A stretch of 64,000 nt of DNA from Schistosoma haematobium (GCF_000699445.3 NC_067196.1:85736364-85800363), one strand, 5' to 3'. Shown: positions 42,286 to 53,824, numbered from the stretch's first letter. Notes: generated from the letters alone by a model not told the origin. Translations and numbers: made by a program.

Positions 42286-42648
42286 TGTTAGGATAGTCGG
42301 AAAATTATACCAATAATTATCGTGTTAAGTCTATGGTGGCCTTGGACCTTAAATGTACATTTCTTATTGGTCGATGTTTATTTCACTTGTAAATATTTTG
42401 TAAATGTTGTTCTCTATTTTATGGTAGGATATGGTTTGTTTGTTTGGTATATAAATAGAGTATGTCTGAAATACAATGATTCATAACTCAGAGGCTGTGA
42501 CTTGTGTTCCTGACTCAACTGGCTGGGACAGACTGCGAAGCGGGACCAATCAGGGCACTAGGTCGTCCGTACGTGTTTTCCGTGTCACTGTAATCGATCG
42601 ATATAAACACTGCTTATCAAAACCTGCAGTCTCTCACACGTTACAACA
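42286..42648 (+). mobile_element. LTR-C, third LTR of the array
   Basis: First about 285 bases nearly identical to the other two LTRs. From about 42570 the R/U5 part differs strongly (CGTACGTGTTTTCCGTGTCAC ... CTCTCACACGTTACAACA) while keeping the TACAACA end. It lacks the AATAAA of LTRs 1 and 2. Followed by TSD AGAAG (42649-42653). Confidence 0.9.
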
Positions 42649-42653
42649 AGAAG
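42649..42653 (+). repeat. TSD of the LTR-C array, right
   Basis: AGAAG directly after TACAACA. Confidence 0.85.
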
Positions 42654-42994
42654 TCTGTAGTGATTGTTTAGTTTCATAATTCATATCATTGACTGATCTT
42701 ACCATTGAGAACCTGCTGAAAACACTGAACAGCTATATCATTCACTTCTGAGTTGTCTTACACAAAAGTGATATAATTAACCAGTGATACCTAATTTCAA
42801 TAACTGCCTAAGTTCATGATGTGGTATTCTATTGTATCACATAATTGTTTTTTTAACAATTTGTTCATGTTTCTTCCAAACAAAATATTCACTTGTATAC
42901 TTCTTGCATATATAATGTATGTCTCCTATTGATTCGTTTAAGTTTTGATGCGCTGTTGTCTTACTACCAACAAAAAGCATTGTGAGATAAAAAT

Positions 42995-43170
42995 AATATC
43001 AGAAGGGTTTTTGTAGATATTATAGTAAATTCAATCGTTTAGATCATGAGTCAATTGAAGCTAGACTATCATGGAAAACCTGAAAGCACTGGACGGCCAT
43101 TTCGTCCTATTGTAGGATTTCTTAACAGTGTACATCCATGATCCCACCTCGCAAGATTCGAAAATACATT
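42995..43170 (-). repeat. SINE-1 copy
   Basis: CAGAAGGGTTTTTGTAGATATT tail, then AGCACTGGACGGCCATTTCG and CCACCTCGCAAGATTCG. The ribozyme core is changed on the CTGAGGAG strand (reads TTAAGAAATCC). Confidence 0.72.
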
Positions 43171-43435
43171 GATTGATTAATCCTAACAAATATTCCCCCC
43201 CCCAATTGAATAAAGATATTTGCTTTAGGCTGTAAAAGTTATTTATAAAAAATACAAAAAATAGAAATTTCTCTAAATATATTATCCAGGGCTGTTCTAA
43301 TGAAAATTCTTATATTTATATATAACCTTATTTGACAAGTGTATAATTAATCCATTCGTTTTTAGTCGATAACAAAATATATCCAAGAAAGATCTACCTA
43401 ATTTAAAAAAATTATTTTCAACAAATTAAATTGTA
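43171..43435. other. AT-rich sequence with C9 run
   Basis: C-run at about 43195-43203; nothing else. Confidence 0.5.
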
Positions 43436-43436
43436 A

Positions 43437-43640
43437 CTATGGGGTATGCTATTCATATTTGCAGATATAAGTAGTATGTAACACCAGTCAGAAGTGGAAT
43501 GTCTGAGATCACATAGTTGAGAAGGTTTATATTAAGAGAAAAGGATATTGAAAGTAATCAAGATAACAACAACAATGAAGGAACAATGAAGTTTGTAATA
43601 GACAATTAACGAAAGATGTGTAAATGATGTATTCGATGCA
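43437..43640 (+). repeat. M element copy, truncated
   Basis: TATGGGGTATGCTATTCATATTTGC, AGATATAAGTAGTATGTAAC, AACAATGAAGGAACAATGAAG; palindrome partly decayed. Confidence 0.68.
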
Positions 43641-43767
43641 TGACTTTCATGTTTTACTAAATTGCTGTGTGATTTGTAAATGATAAACTGGTTTTTCTTA
43701 CCTTAATTCTCGTTTAAAGAATAATTCTAATTACGTGAAAAGATTATGAGGAGATAATTGTGAGGAA

Positions 43768-44142
43768 CCAAAGGTATTTCCTGAAGTTCTAGTAAGAAGC
43801 AGTGACCGGTGGATTTCAAACGGGTCTGTTGTGAGATAGTAACTTACTGAAGACAATGGTGGATAAGTCGCTCAATTTCGTGAAAAAGTTCAAGTTAGAC
43901 ATTAACACCCTAGGTGCTAGCTCAATGGTCTAGAGGTTGAGGGTTTGCGTGCAAGACTGGTAGGTCTTGGGTTCGAATCTCTTGTAGCCGGATCGTGGAT
44001 GCGCACTGCTGAGGAGTCTCACAATATGACGAAACGGCCGTCCAGTGCTTTCAGGTTTTCTATGATGGTCTAACTTCAATTGGCTGGTGAATTCAACTAT
44101 TAAATTACTGAAATCTCCAAAAAAAAAACCTTCTAATAACAA
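43768..44142 (+). repeat. SINE-1, full length
   Basis: 5' block AGGTATTTCCTGAAGTTCTA, middle block GTGAGATAGTAACTTACTGAAG, tRNA-like part (GCTCAATGGTCTAGAGGTTGA, GGGTTCGAATCTCTTG), ribozyme 44003-44048, 3' block ACTTCAATTGGCTGG and an A10 tail. Best complete plus-strand representative of the family in the window. Confidence 0.85.
44003..44048 (+). ncRNA. Hammerhead ribozyme, SINE-1 type, nearly perfect
   Basis: Stem I GCACTG/CAGTGC perfect, CTGAGGAG, GAAAC, ACGGCCGT stem III and GTC intact. Only stem II has one mismatch (GTCT..TGAC). Confidence 0.75.
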
Positions 44143-45045
44143 GAGTATTTTTCTATACTTTGACGTATAATCATTTAAATGTTTAGTGAACCGAAATATA
44201 TACATATACATTAGTAATTATTAACCGAAATAACAGTGAAATAACCAAACTTATCAAAACAGAAGTCATAATTTCTAGAGGTAAACTTCTGTATGATTAT
44301 CTAGTGATTATTTTGAATAATATATCTGAATGTCACAAATTATATTACGAAAAGATATTTCATCATGGGCTGACATTAATTAAACAGTTACTCAAGCTGA
44401 AAAATACTTCATAGTTGATTCATATTAGTATTTATCTACTGACTCCATGCATTGAACTCTTGATGATTATATCTGGTAACTATAACCCAGTTGTTCATTT
44501 AACCAAATTCAACAAATTACGCGAAATAAGGTAGACATTATACAATATTATAGGTGTCAATTATCTTATAATCAAAAGAGGTCATGCTTTCTAACTTTAA
44601 TTGCAGTAATCTATCGCTGAAAACCACTCAACCGATCATATAGTTTAATGGTTTACTTAGGTAGAGAATTAGAATCTCTTTATAGAACTCGGTTTATACT
44701 CTCAACTACTTATAATTGTTTACAACGTAAAAAAAGTTAGTGTTTCTAAAGAATTAAATGGTGTTTGGATATAAAGGAATAAGTTTATTGTAAAATATTC
44801 AGATATTTGTTTTCTTACTTGAGAGTAATAAAGCTTCCTTTGTTTTACAAACAATCTAAGTTCTTTATAATTAAACAAACACTAAATGTAAGTAGAATTA
44901 CTCAGATCTTTTCAGGGACTAATCATTTATATTAGAAACTGAAGTTTGCAGAAGTTGTATTGAGACACTATGATACCAGCGTTTGATCTACTAATAAGTC
45001 ATTTAGAGGGGAAAAAATTGATTTTCGAAATTTTTAAATTTTCAA
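44143..45045. other. AT-rich sequence, nothing recognised
   Basis: No repeat family or exon identified over about 900 bp. Confidence 0.5.
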
Positions 45046-45047
45046 CA

Positions 45048-45290
45048 TGACACTGATCACCACCGAGTGGTCAATCAATTATAAATACATCGCAGTCCTA
45101 CAAGAGATTAGTCGCTGCTCGGATAGCTTAGTGGTAACGTTTCTGACTGTGAAGCTGGGTAATACAGGATGGAATCCGTCAGGAAGCATCAATTCACTCG
45201 CACCTCACCTCACTGACGAGTGCCAAGTAGCACAAAAAAAATAAGTCCAGGATTTCCTGTTGGCTATCTTCAATCACCATCTTACATTTT
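45048..45290 (+). repeat. SINE-3, near full length
   Basis: CACTGATCACCACCGAGTGG, tRNA-like GGATAGCTTAGTGGTAACG and ACAGGATGGAATCCGTCAGG, hammerhead-like CTGACGAGTGCCAAGTAGCACAAAA, then CTGTTGGCTATCTTCAATCACC. Same G12 loss as its relatives. Confidence 0.8.
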
Positions 45291-45479
45291 CAACGAATGT
45301 ACACTTGAATTCAGCATATAGTTCAAACTGTCTTTAAATTGTATTTCCTTAATTAAAAACTTAAAGTTTTCAGTATTTAATAAATTTAACAGATTCATTT
45401 CTTATTAAATAAGTTACACATTAAAATGAGCAAATTCAAAACTAACATTTTTATATTTTATGAATGTACTTGAAAGTTA

Positions 45480-45850
45480 CCAGTTGATTATCTTTTCGAT
45501 TGAGATTATGAACCGATCGAGTTTAGATCACCATTAAAAATGTAGAAGCATTTAACAGCCGTTTCATCATATTATGGGACTCCTCAGCAGTGTAAACCCA
45601 CCATCCAATACGCAGGATTCAAGCCTAAGACCTACAGTCTAGCGCGCAAACGATTAACCTCTAGACTAATGAGCTGTTATCCAACGGTGCTAATGCCTGT
45701 GTCCGAATCCCGCTTGCGGTATAGTAGATATGCACTGCTGAGAAGTCCCATAATAGGATGAAAGGACTATTCAATGCTTCAAGATTTTCAATAATAGTCT
45801 AAACTCGACCAGTTCATAATATCAATCAAACTTCATATTAATCTCCGTTA
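45480..45850. repeat. SINE-1 inverted dimer
   Basis: 45480-45690 minus arm (GGGACTCCTCAGCAGTG, CTAGACTAATGAGC); 45695-45850 plus arm from GTGTCCGAATCCCGCTTGCG. Both ribozymes are mutated (plus: CTGAGAAG, GGATGAAAGG). Confidence 0.75.
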
Positions 45851-46700
45851 ACCCCTATATTGATAATTCATTATCTTCCATTGTGTATTCGTTCCAATTT
45901 CATGAAAAATAAAACAAACTTGATTGATATGAAATACATTTTTACTTTTTACTAAAGATCATTTCTAACCTGATACGAATTCTTTATTTTATATTTAACA
46001 TAAAAAGAATTTGAAATGTATTAAATTTAATAAAAGGATATAAAAAAGAAAAAAGAAAAGAAAACGGTAATATCAAATAAGAAATTAGGGCTGTTGAAAA
46101 TGAAAACACACCGAAGGCTTTTACCATATATATATACCCAGTATATCAAGGTAGTATTATGTCATTATAAAACGGGTATGCAACTACTATACTTCTCACT
46201 TTACTTCGTAAGCAACTTTAAGTAATTTGTGTTTGTTTGTGTAAATATGCGCAAATAGGTGTGTGTGTGTGTGTGTTGATTTACTCAAAACATCATTAGT
46301 TCATATTCTATTTTCATATATTTAACCATTGATCTAACTGTTTTTGTTTTCTTCTTTAGTTCTCCATCTATCTATCTATCATTCTATTGTTTACAACAGT
46401 TGAATTATATAAAATTCAACTCTCAATTTCACATGTCTATAATCTTCTATGTTGGTAAGTAAATTAGATTGAATCAAAGAAAAGGGTAAAGTAGTTTTTG
46501 TATATTATCACCATCATCATCATTACCATCATCTAAATTCATTTACCTCTCTATTGATACTGTTTCATATTGAAGAAAAAAGAAATTAGATTAATTTGAA
46601 ATCTTATTTGTAAATGAAAAATAATAATACAATAAACTTGTTTATAGTCGACTCAAGTCTCCTGTTGTTATGGTAAATAAAGAGATAAATTCTAAAATGG
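45851..46700. other. Low-complexity AT-rich sequence
   Basis: (TG)n at 46259-46276, (CTAT)n at about 46366-46382, ATCATCATCATCATTACC-type run at about 46507-46532. No gene. Confidence 0.6.
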
Positions 46701-46705
46701 TGGAG

Positions 46706-46786
46706 AAGATTTGTAGCTCAGGTGGATGGTTTTGGTGGAGTTTTCTTCTCTGAGCTCAAAGAATAAAACTCCACCAAAAAGATAAA
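46706..46786 (+). repeat. Repeat G copy folded back on itself
   Basis: GAAGATTTGTAGCTCAGGTGG then TTTTGGTGGAGTTTT and, 21 bases later, AAAACTCCACCAAAA: a perfect 15-bp inverted repeat at about 46732-46779. Confidence 0.7.
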
Positions 46787-47400
46787 TTCTAAATTTAGTT
46801 ACTAAGACAAATAAACTATTTATGCCTTAGGGTAGCCATCATGAATAAGATAAGTAAACTAAGGTAAATCAAATCAGTTCACAATGTATAGAATTCTTAT
46901 ATGTAATGATATATGTTTATAGATTTAAGTTTTTCGGAATGTATTACGGAATCATAATAGTGAATGAATATCAATGGAGAAAAAAGTATTAGAATGTTTT
47001 GTATTTGAAAATATTTATTAGCATACACCTATGATCTTACTAGAGATCTAACTTATATCTTTCAAGCGTTATAACTCAGTATGAATTATCTTCTAATAAT
47101 TGAATTGGCTTAATTCTTAAGGGAGATGTTCATCATTGCTCATTGTTGATGAAGTTTATAAGTGAGAAAAGAAACAACTGTCCAGTTGTAAATAAAACTT
47201 GTCTAAAATTAAACTAATCTCCACTGACTTTACAATTAATTGAAGATTAATTTTAGAGAGCAAACTATGTTTCAGAATATAAAGATGTATATCATTGGTC
47301 AATAAGAGAAAAATAGAATTTGATCAAAGAATTCAAATGTACTAGATCAACAGAGTAGATTTAGTATGAGATCGTGGATGTTTATTGGTAATATTAAACA
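46787..47400. other. AT-rich sequence, nothing recognised
   Basis: No feature seen. Confidence 0.5.
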
Positions 47401-47404
47401 ATTA

Positions 47405-47595
47405 TTCTACTCATATTTTTACGAGTCATTCTAAGCTAGACCACCACTGAAAGCCTGGAAGTAATCAATGGTAGCTCATTGCTTCCGAGAAGTCCAACAT
47501 TAGAACGACACAGCCGTCTGTTGATTTCAGGTTTCCTATTGTGATGTAGCTTTGATCGATCCGTCATTTCAACTGTAAAAGTACTGCAATGTCCA
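47405..47595. repeat. SINE-1 inverted fragment pair, degraded
   Basis: Minus piece GAGTCATTCTAAGCTAGACC..AAAGCCTGGAAG, then plus piece GCTTCCGAGAAGTCCAACATTAGAACG to CGATCCGTCATTTCAACTG. Confidence 0.55.
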
Positions 47596-47810
47596 CAAAT
47601 CCCCAGACTGGTATTCTACACATAATTTATTTTCCAGTGCTTTATCAAGCAATATTAGTTTGATTAAAATATTAGTTACACCTCTTTTATAGAACATAAA
47701 TATATAATCCAGTTCTAAATATGTATAAAAACGGTTTTATAACTGGTTTATCACTGAAAAGTGACTGGTTTCATGTATGTCTAGTCAAAATAACCCATTT
47801 TATAGCTGAA

Positions 47811-48669
47811 TAAAAATAGAATTCAGCGAAGAAAATTTACCTAAGCTGTACATTTGCATAAAACATTTACTCAGCTAAGCTCCGAATTGTCTTCTCAAGC
47901 CGTCCTGCGATCCACGGATATGTTAAGAATAAACTTCCTCTTTGAGCCACATCAATGTGCATCTATAAATTTACTTGCTCCTGTGGGGCAGGTTACATTG
48001 ACTGCATAAAATGATCACCTTCTAAACGCATCTCAGAACATTACCCGGAATGGCTTTTAAAATGAGGATGGAAGATAGTTAACAGTTCAACAAAAGAGCA
48101 TCTAGTCAACTTTGAACACGTCGCTTAGAATGAGTCTTAATTTAAAATAATCTACATAATCAAAGGAACTAGATCAGAGAGAGGCCGAATCAAAAACTCA
48201 TACACTGCTGAGGCATTGGCGATTCATCAATTCAAGCCCGAACTTTCTGTGTAAAAACAATACGTCCAACCTCTCATCCTTCTTGGGCCCTAATTCCCAT
48301 CTGTAGTATGTTTTGGGTTTCTTAAACCGTAATCCATTATTATTATTATCCTTTAGCAACTTTTTATGATTATTATACAGTTACTATTATAATCTTCATG
48401 TTTCGTGTTTTTCTTCATATCTCTCAAGCAGAAAATTACGTTTCATAGTTTTGACCCGTATATAATTTTTATCCTTCTTTTCTTATCTAACCCCATAATT
48501 AACACGTAACTTCATTTGATAATTATGGTCTCGACTCATTTTATTATTGAATCTTTTCTATCCTTCTATAAACATATATTTACCGTACAACTCCAAATAT
48601 GAATGTGAAGTTTAAGTAAATGATTTTGTCGAAAAGGAAATTCTCTTCGCTGAATTCTGTTTATTTGTA
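47811..48669 (+). mobile_element. Penelope-like element remnant 2
   Basis: Left end GAATTCAGCGAAGAAAATT (about 47820) and right end AATTCTCTTCGCTGAATTC (about 48639) are inverted copies and match the termini at 2260 and 3110. The interior holds a decayed GIY-YIG domain. Confidence 0.78.
47957..48292 (+). pseudogene. GIY-YIG endonuclease pseudogene (Penelope-like)
   Basis: One frame reads MCIYKFTCSCGAGYID, KRISEHYPEWLL, STKEHLVNFEHVA, FKIIYIIKGTRSERGR, TAEALAIHQFKPELSV. This is collinear with 2404-2739 and interrupted by about five in-frame stops. G-YIG-R is damaged (YIDC). Dead. Confidence 0.82.
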
Positions 48670-48670
48670 T

Positions 48671-49264
48671 TGTGGTGTGTGCTACTGATGTCGACAGAAA
48701 TAAGTAGTATGTGTGGTGCGTGCCACTTATATTGATGTAAGTAGTATATGACGCGAGTTAAAGTTGTAATGTCTGGCAGCAGAAGATGGAGGAAGATCAA
48801 GAAAGGAAGAACGGGAACACAATGCAATGTCTATGAAAACGCATGAACAATGAAATGTGAGACAATGGATTGATAATTGCAACAAGGACAGTTCGGTTTG
48901 ATATAATGGATTAATATTTTGCAAATTAACGATTTGCTATATAGTTTTTCTATTTTAACAAGTAACTCTGCAATTTCGTGCTAGATACAGTTCGATTGTC
49001 CCCGTCCGTGTTCTGTCCACTACAATATGTATCATCAACCAAAAGTGAAATACCTGGCAGCAGAAGGTTAAGAAGATTGAAGAAAAGAGAACTAGAACTG
49101 TGAATGATCGCTATGGAAATTAAGGAACAATGAAGTCTGAGACGATTGATTGATATTTTGCAAATGAAGTATTTACTGTATGGTTCTCAGATTTTACTAA
49201 GACGTTCTGTAATTCCGTGCTCAAATGCATTTGGTTATCCCCCCCTCTGTTCTTGTTGACTGTA
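48671..49264 (+). repeat. M element nested inside another M element
   Basis: Outer start TGTGGTGTGTGCTACTGATG (48671), then at 48712 a complete inner copy TGTGGTGCGTGCC ... GTTCTGTCCACTACA ending 49024. Then the outer resumes at its expected next word (TATCATCAACCAAAAGTG ... TGTTCTTGTTGACTGTAG). Short TATG repeats flank the inner copy. Confidence 0.8.
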
Positions 49265-50265
49265 GTATGTTTAGTTAATTTAAGAGCTGGTCAAATATTA
49301 CCAATAAGGTTAGTATGCGACTATCGGTATAAGTAAACTAACATCGTGAGCACTATTTTTCGATGTTGAATGGTTCAAGATAGTCGGCGAAAAATGAAAT
49401 TCAGGAATTTCATATTATTATAAATTCATTCAGCTACGAAGCATATGATAAATAACTTGACTAATTTAGTGAGAAGATATTATGATCTTAATTTTGTGTC
49501 TAAACAATTACTGGCTGAATCCTATCGTTCACCACTGAAGGACTAGATAATTATGACATTAGTTACTAATCAATGATTAATCAATCGCGAATATCTTAGT
49601 TCTTTGAGGGACTAGTCAAGGCCAAAATATATCAATGAAAATATCTTAATTTGTGAAATTGGATAATGTGAGTTTGAATCCTACAAGATAAGCCAGTCCA
49701 ATCAATAATACGCGTACGTTCTGTTGATAAGTACCAATTAGAAGTAAACCAAAGTTTAGAGCTACCTGACCACTAAGTTTTACAGTTTCAAGAAATTGAT
49801 TTTCTTTTGTATCCCTATGCAATCGGATTGCATTACATAAACTTTATATAAATCAAATGATTTTTCTTCTTTGTTTTCTTCACTTAAACCAGAAATCAAA
49901 ATGATTTTAAGAATGAAACTCAAATTGTGCATCAGTACGTTAAAGTAGAAAAAAACTATGATATAACATGGTAGATGAACATTTTAAGAAATGAATTCAA
50001 ACGTTTCATATACGTAAATAGAATAGTAAATGATCATTGATGCAAACTTACCACTAAATGATTAATCATTATTATTATTATCATGTAGTGAACATCTGAA
50101 TAAGTTGTTGTCATAGCAACACTATAGAATCTGTCAAAAATTAACAAAATCTATTCCCTATCTTTTAAATACGATGAGAACTAAGCTCAAAATAAATAGT
50201 CCTGGTTATAAGCTTATGTATTCACGAATAGATGGATATGGATAAAATCGATCATGAATCAAATA
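49265..50265. other. AT-rich sequence with a weak SINE-3-like stretch
   Basis: 49545-49620 resembles the SINE-3 5' end (TGACATTAGTTACTAATCAATG, AGGGACTAGTCAAGGCC). The rest is unassigned. Confidence 0.4.
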
Positions 50266-50269
50266 ATTT

Positions 50270-50800
50270 ATTATTAGATTGAAATGATGAACCGATAGAT
50301 AAAGATGGATAGACCACCGTTGAAAAACTGGAAGCCATATTGTCCAAATATGGAACTCCTCACATACGATCTTGCACGAGTGATTTAAACCCATGACCTT
50401 TGGTCTCGTGAGCGAGCACTTAGTCTCTAGACAAATGAACCGTAATCCAACGTTGTTAATGTCTAACTTCAACCGATCCACGAAGTTGAGCGACCAACTT
50501 CCATTCTTTGGGGTAGATACCTGTCTCTACCTGACACAGATTAACCCCACTGGTCACGGCTTGGATTAGCTGAAGTTAGACAATAACACCATTGAATGAG
50601 TGCTCATTGGTTTAGAGATTAAGTGTTCCCGCACGAGATCAAAGGTCCCTGGTTTAAATCCTTCGAATGGGGTCATAGGTGTGCACCGTTTGAGAGGTCC
50701 ATATTTAAACGAAACGGCCATCCAGTGCTTCCAGGCTTATGATCACATGATCTCAATTAAAAACTTAATGATTTCCACAATCTCATACTGATGATTTAGT
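50270..50800. repeat. SINE-1 inverted dimer, both arms long
   Basis: 50270-50570 minus arm through its 5' block (CTGTCTCTACCTGACACAG); 50572-50800 plus arm (GAAGTTAGACAATAACACC ... ACGAAACGGCCATCCAGTGC). Plus core broken (TTTGAGAGGTCC); cleavage triplet ATC. Confidence 0.75.
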
Positions 50801-51250
50801 TTTATTGATAAGTTTAAGATCTAAAATATTAAAATTCAATTCAAATATTCAGCTTGTTGCCTATCATAACTTTTCAAACATTTCTCATCAGTACACTTGA
50901 TATGTGATTAGCAGTGGAATCAAGAATACTCTATTAATTCTATTAAAAAAGCCTATCAGCTAGATACATTTATTCTTGTTACTAGTTTATTATCTATTTA
51001 CTAAACTCGTTACTTAATTCATATCTTTTCATGGAACAACAATTCTAGCTATCATTATGTGATTACAATGATTACATAATCTAATAAACAGTGATATTAT
51101 TTTTTAAAATATTTTATAGTACAACTACTTATGGAATGTTTACACTAATTACCAGTCAATCTTACATTTGTCTAGTTAATTACAACCAAACATGCGTAAT
51201 ACATTAAGTTGGATGTTATGTAACTTGAAACGACAAAATATCATCAAGAG
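50801..51250. other. AT-rich sequence, nothing recognised
   Basis: A short SINE-2-like piece (TAGCAGTGGAATCAAGAATAC) at about 50910; otherwise nothing. Confidence 0.45.
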
Positions 51251-51253
51251 CTA

Positions 51254-51522
51254 CTGTAATGAAGGAGAACACAGATGAGGACAACCGAATTATATTTAGC
51301 ACAAAATTACAGAGTTGGTAAAATAGAAAAACCATACTATAATACTTAATTTGAAAAATGTTCAATAATTGTCTCTAACTTCATTGTTCTTACATTTCCA
51401 TGCTAATTGCTTTCTATTCCCGCTCTTCCCTTCTTGATCTTCCCCCATCGTCTACTGCCAGACATTACATTCCTGACTCGTGTCATATACTACTTATATC
51501 AATATAAGTAGCATGCACTATA
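51254..51522 (-). repeat. M element copy with perfect palindrome
   Basis: TGTAATGAAGGAGAACACAG to the palindrome CTACTTATAT-CA-ATATAAGTAG at about 51490-51511 and GCATGCACTATA. Confidence 0.8.
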
Positions 51523-52055
51523 GTATTAATTTATTCAAGAATGTTCTATTTGATAAGTTTCAGTCTTAGATAGAAACAACTGTTCTTATTTGTTGATTAT
51601 ATTCAACCAGCTAATTAATTAATTCATTAATTAACTTTATAATTATCAATCACTTAACATTGTTAAATGTTAGATCATATTTATTTACAATGATATGAAT
51701 CAATAATATAATATGACATTCACAAAGAACCAAGCTTTCGTTCATATGACCCCTCTATAATAAAACTAATACTATGCTCAATAACATGATTAATTCATTT
51801 CATTTAAACAAATTTAAATGGATTTATTTATAGAATAATATATGACCTGTAAACATTGAACAGTACAAAACTAACCTAACCAAAGATTTCTGATGGTTAT
51901 TCTTCTTTACATGATTTATTTACTTATTTAAGTTCTATTTAATTAAATAGAGTCATAATTTCATGGCTAACAACTGTTTAAATAATTAAATATTAATAAA
52001 TTTAAAACCAAATCAGAAATTGATTTTTTTTTGTATTGATTATTTCAATCAGTAA
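51523..52055. other. AT-rich sequence, nothing recognised
   Basis: No feature seen. Confidence 0.5.
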
Positions 52056-52057
52056 CT

Positions 52058-52215
52058 AAGTATATAATGAGATATTGTTTTTAAAGTGAACAGTATTGGG
52101 TTCGAGTCCCTGAGTGAACATCAATACTGAGATGTAGGGCATATCCAGCTGACGAATTCTTAATAGGATAAAACGTAGATCGTGTATTTCATTGTTAGCC
52201 ACCATCTATTTTGGT
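52058..52215 (+). repeat. SINE-2 copy, degraded ribozyme
   Basis: AGTATTGGGTTCGAGTCCCTGAG (tRNA-like), CATATCCAGCTGACGAATTC, GGATAAAACGTAG and TAGCCACCATCTATT. CTGACGA kept, GAAA altered. Confidence 0.7.
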
Positions 52216-52554
52216 TTACAATTTAAAAAAACAGTTTAAGTAAATCTAGTCACATTAAAATAAACTTCGATTTTGTAGCTTTGAATGAAGATATTGATGG
52301 TGTTGAGGTCAATAGTTTTATTGTTAAGCTTTCATTGCTTTTGTAAATGACAGCATCAATATATACTTCAATGAGAATTGAGGTATTAGAACTTCTTTAT
52401 AGTTGACTAACAGCTTGTTCCGTTGATCTGGAACTTGGTTGCTTACTGTTAACATTTAATGTATTTAACTGTCTTCACTATTGACCCGATTCTTGATCTT
52501 AGGACCCAAACTTATCCCTAATTTTCTTAACTGATTAATTGGGTTGATTTCGAC

Positions 52555-52705
52555 GTGGTTATTGATTAGTGATTGAAGTGAATGGAGAAATTCTTTTACC
52601 ACACTTTAACCTGAAGCTTTCCATAACGATTTTACTCAGAAGAACAATGAAGACTTCACAACCAAACCACCCAACTCAGAGACCACAATACTAACATTAA
52701 GATAA
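52555..52705 (-). repeat. Repeat G copy
   Basis: GTGAATGGAGAAATTCTTTTACC ... CTCAGAAGAACAATGAAGAC ... CTCAGAGACCACAATAC; reverse of 16030-16165, diverged. Confidence 0.5.
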
Positions 52706-53001
52706 ATTCCCGGCCAGAATGTCACTTAATAAATGTTGAAGTAGGGAATCAAGTAAAGATGTCATACTTTATGTTTTGTATAATTATTTATACTTCAATA
52801 ATAATATCTAGCTGAAAAGTCCTGCATGGGATAAAACTCATGTGATTAATTTCATTCCCAGTTACTATGCAACGTAATGATTTAAATTATTTGTTTTTGA
52901 GAACTATGTACAATCATTTGAAAGAATAAAAGAGAATAGATATGAGAAATCACATCTTACCTCGCAAGTACTATTTGAATATAAGAAAATACTGTATGTA
53001 G

Positions 53002-53402
53002 TGGTATGCAAGCCCATATAGCTGATTCTAGCTTCTGAGCAGGCCAATTTATTCATTCTTCTTGTGTCAAATTTTCACCTTATCAATTATTCGCTTATCA
53101 ACCTTGACTGTTTTTATGTAAGTGTATATGTGTGCATTTCCTACCTGTAAATTGTTTTTATTTGACCATAGATATCTATTAAAGCTTGGTCAACTTGAGT
53201 TGGCTCACACGCCTTTCCCAATGTAAGTCATCTCTGCTTCGTTTCTTCGATCGTTTGTCTGAATCAACGATTGTATTAAATATAAGTATTTGAAATTTAT
53301 TCTCGTATTCGACTTGTTTAATTCCGTTATACACTAGCGCGAGTTAAGTCGATAATTATATACGAGAATAGGCAGGATGTATATTTCGACAGATGTAGTT
53401 GA
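53002..53402 (+). mobile_element. LTR-like repeat L, uninterrupted copy
   Basis: TGGTATGCAAGCCCATATAGC ... TTATTCGCTTATCAACCTTGAC, AGTGTATATGTGTGCATTTCC (the intact version of the site into which the RTE at 57324 inserted), TTAAAGCTTGGTCAACTTGAGTTGG, GGATGTATATTTCGACA. About 400 bp; no TSD convincingly seen. Confidence 0.7.
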
Positions 53403-53824
53403 TTACTAATGGGATATGATTTAATCTTTGTCTTTAATTTGTATTAAATTAGTTTATTATCATTCTTAAGTTTGATATCATGTGATATTTGAAAATGTTC
53501 CTCTTGTTTCCTAAAGTTTAATTTTATATGAAGGTAAATTTACATTACAAACGGAAATCAGATTATAAAAACATTTAATAGCATAAGTATCATTACCTAA
53601 GCCTGACTTGATAATTTCGAATAAATTGAGTATTGGGTAGATTGTTATAAATAAATATTATATATTTGTAGATATCTTAATGAGTAGAAAAATTAGGACT
53701 TTCTGACGTTTCGTGACTTTGTGTAAGCCATTCCTTCAGAGTAAATAAATAACCAAATCAAAAGTAACCCAAGTTTAATTAATACAAAGAAACTACGTAA
53801 TAATATGGCATGATACATTTGTAA

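Noticed and set aside
39805..42648. Tandem host gene duplication encoding a 230-residue protein
   Set aside because: The units are bounded by LTRs with TG..CA ends, PBS-like and polypurine sites and a 5-bp TSD, so they are retroelement units.
52960..53002. Possible minus-strand exon end with a strong GAG|GTAAGA donor
   Set aside because: The reading runs into the LTR-L repeat and a stop a few codons upstream, with no similarity to an HCN N-terminus; likely chance.
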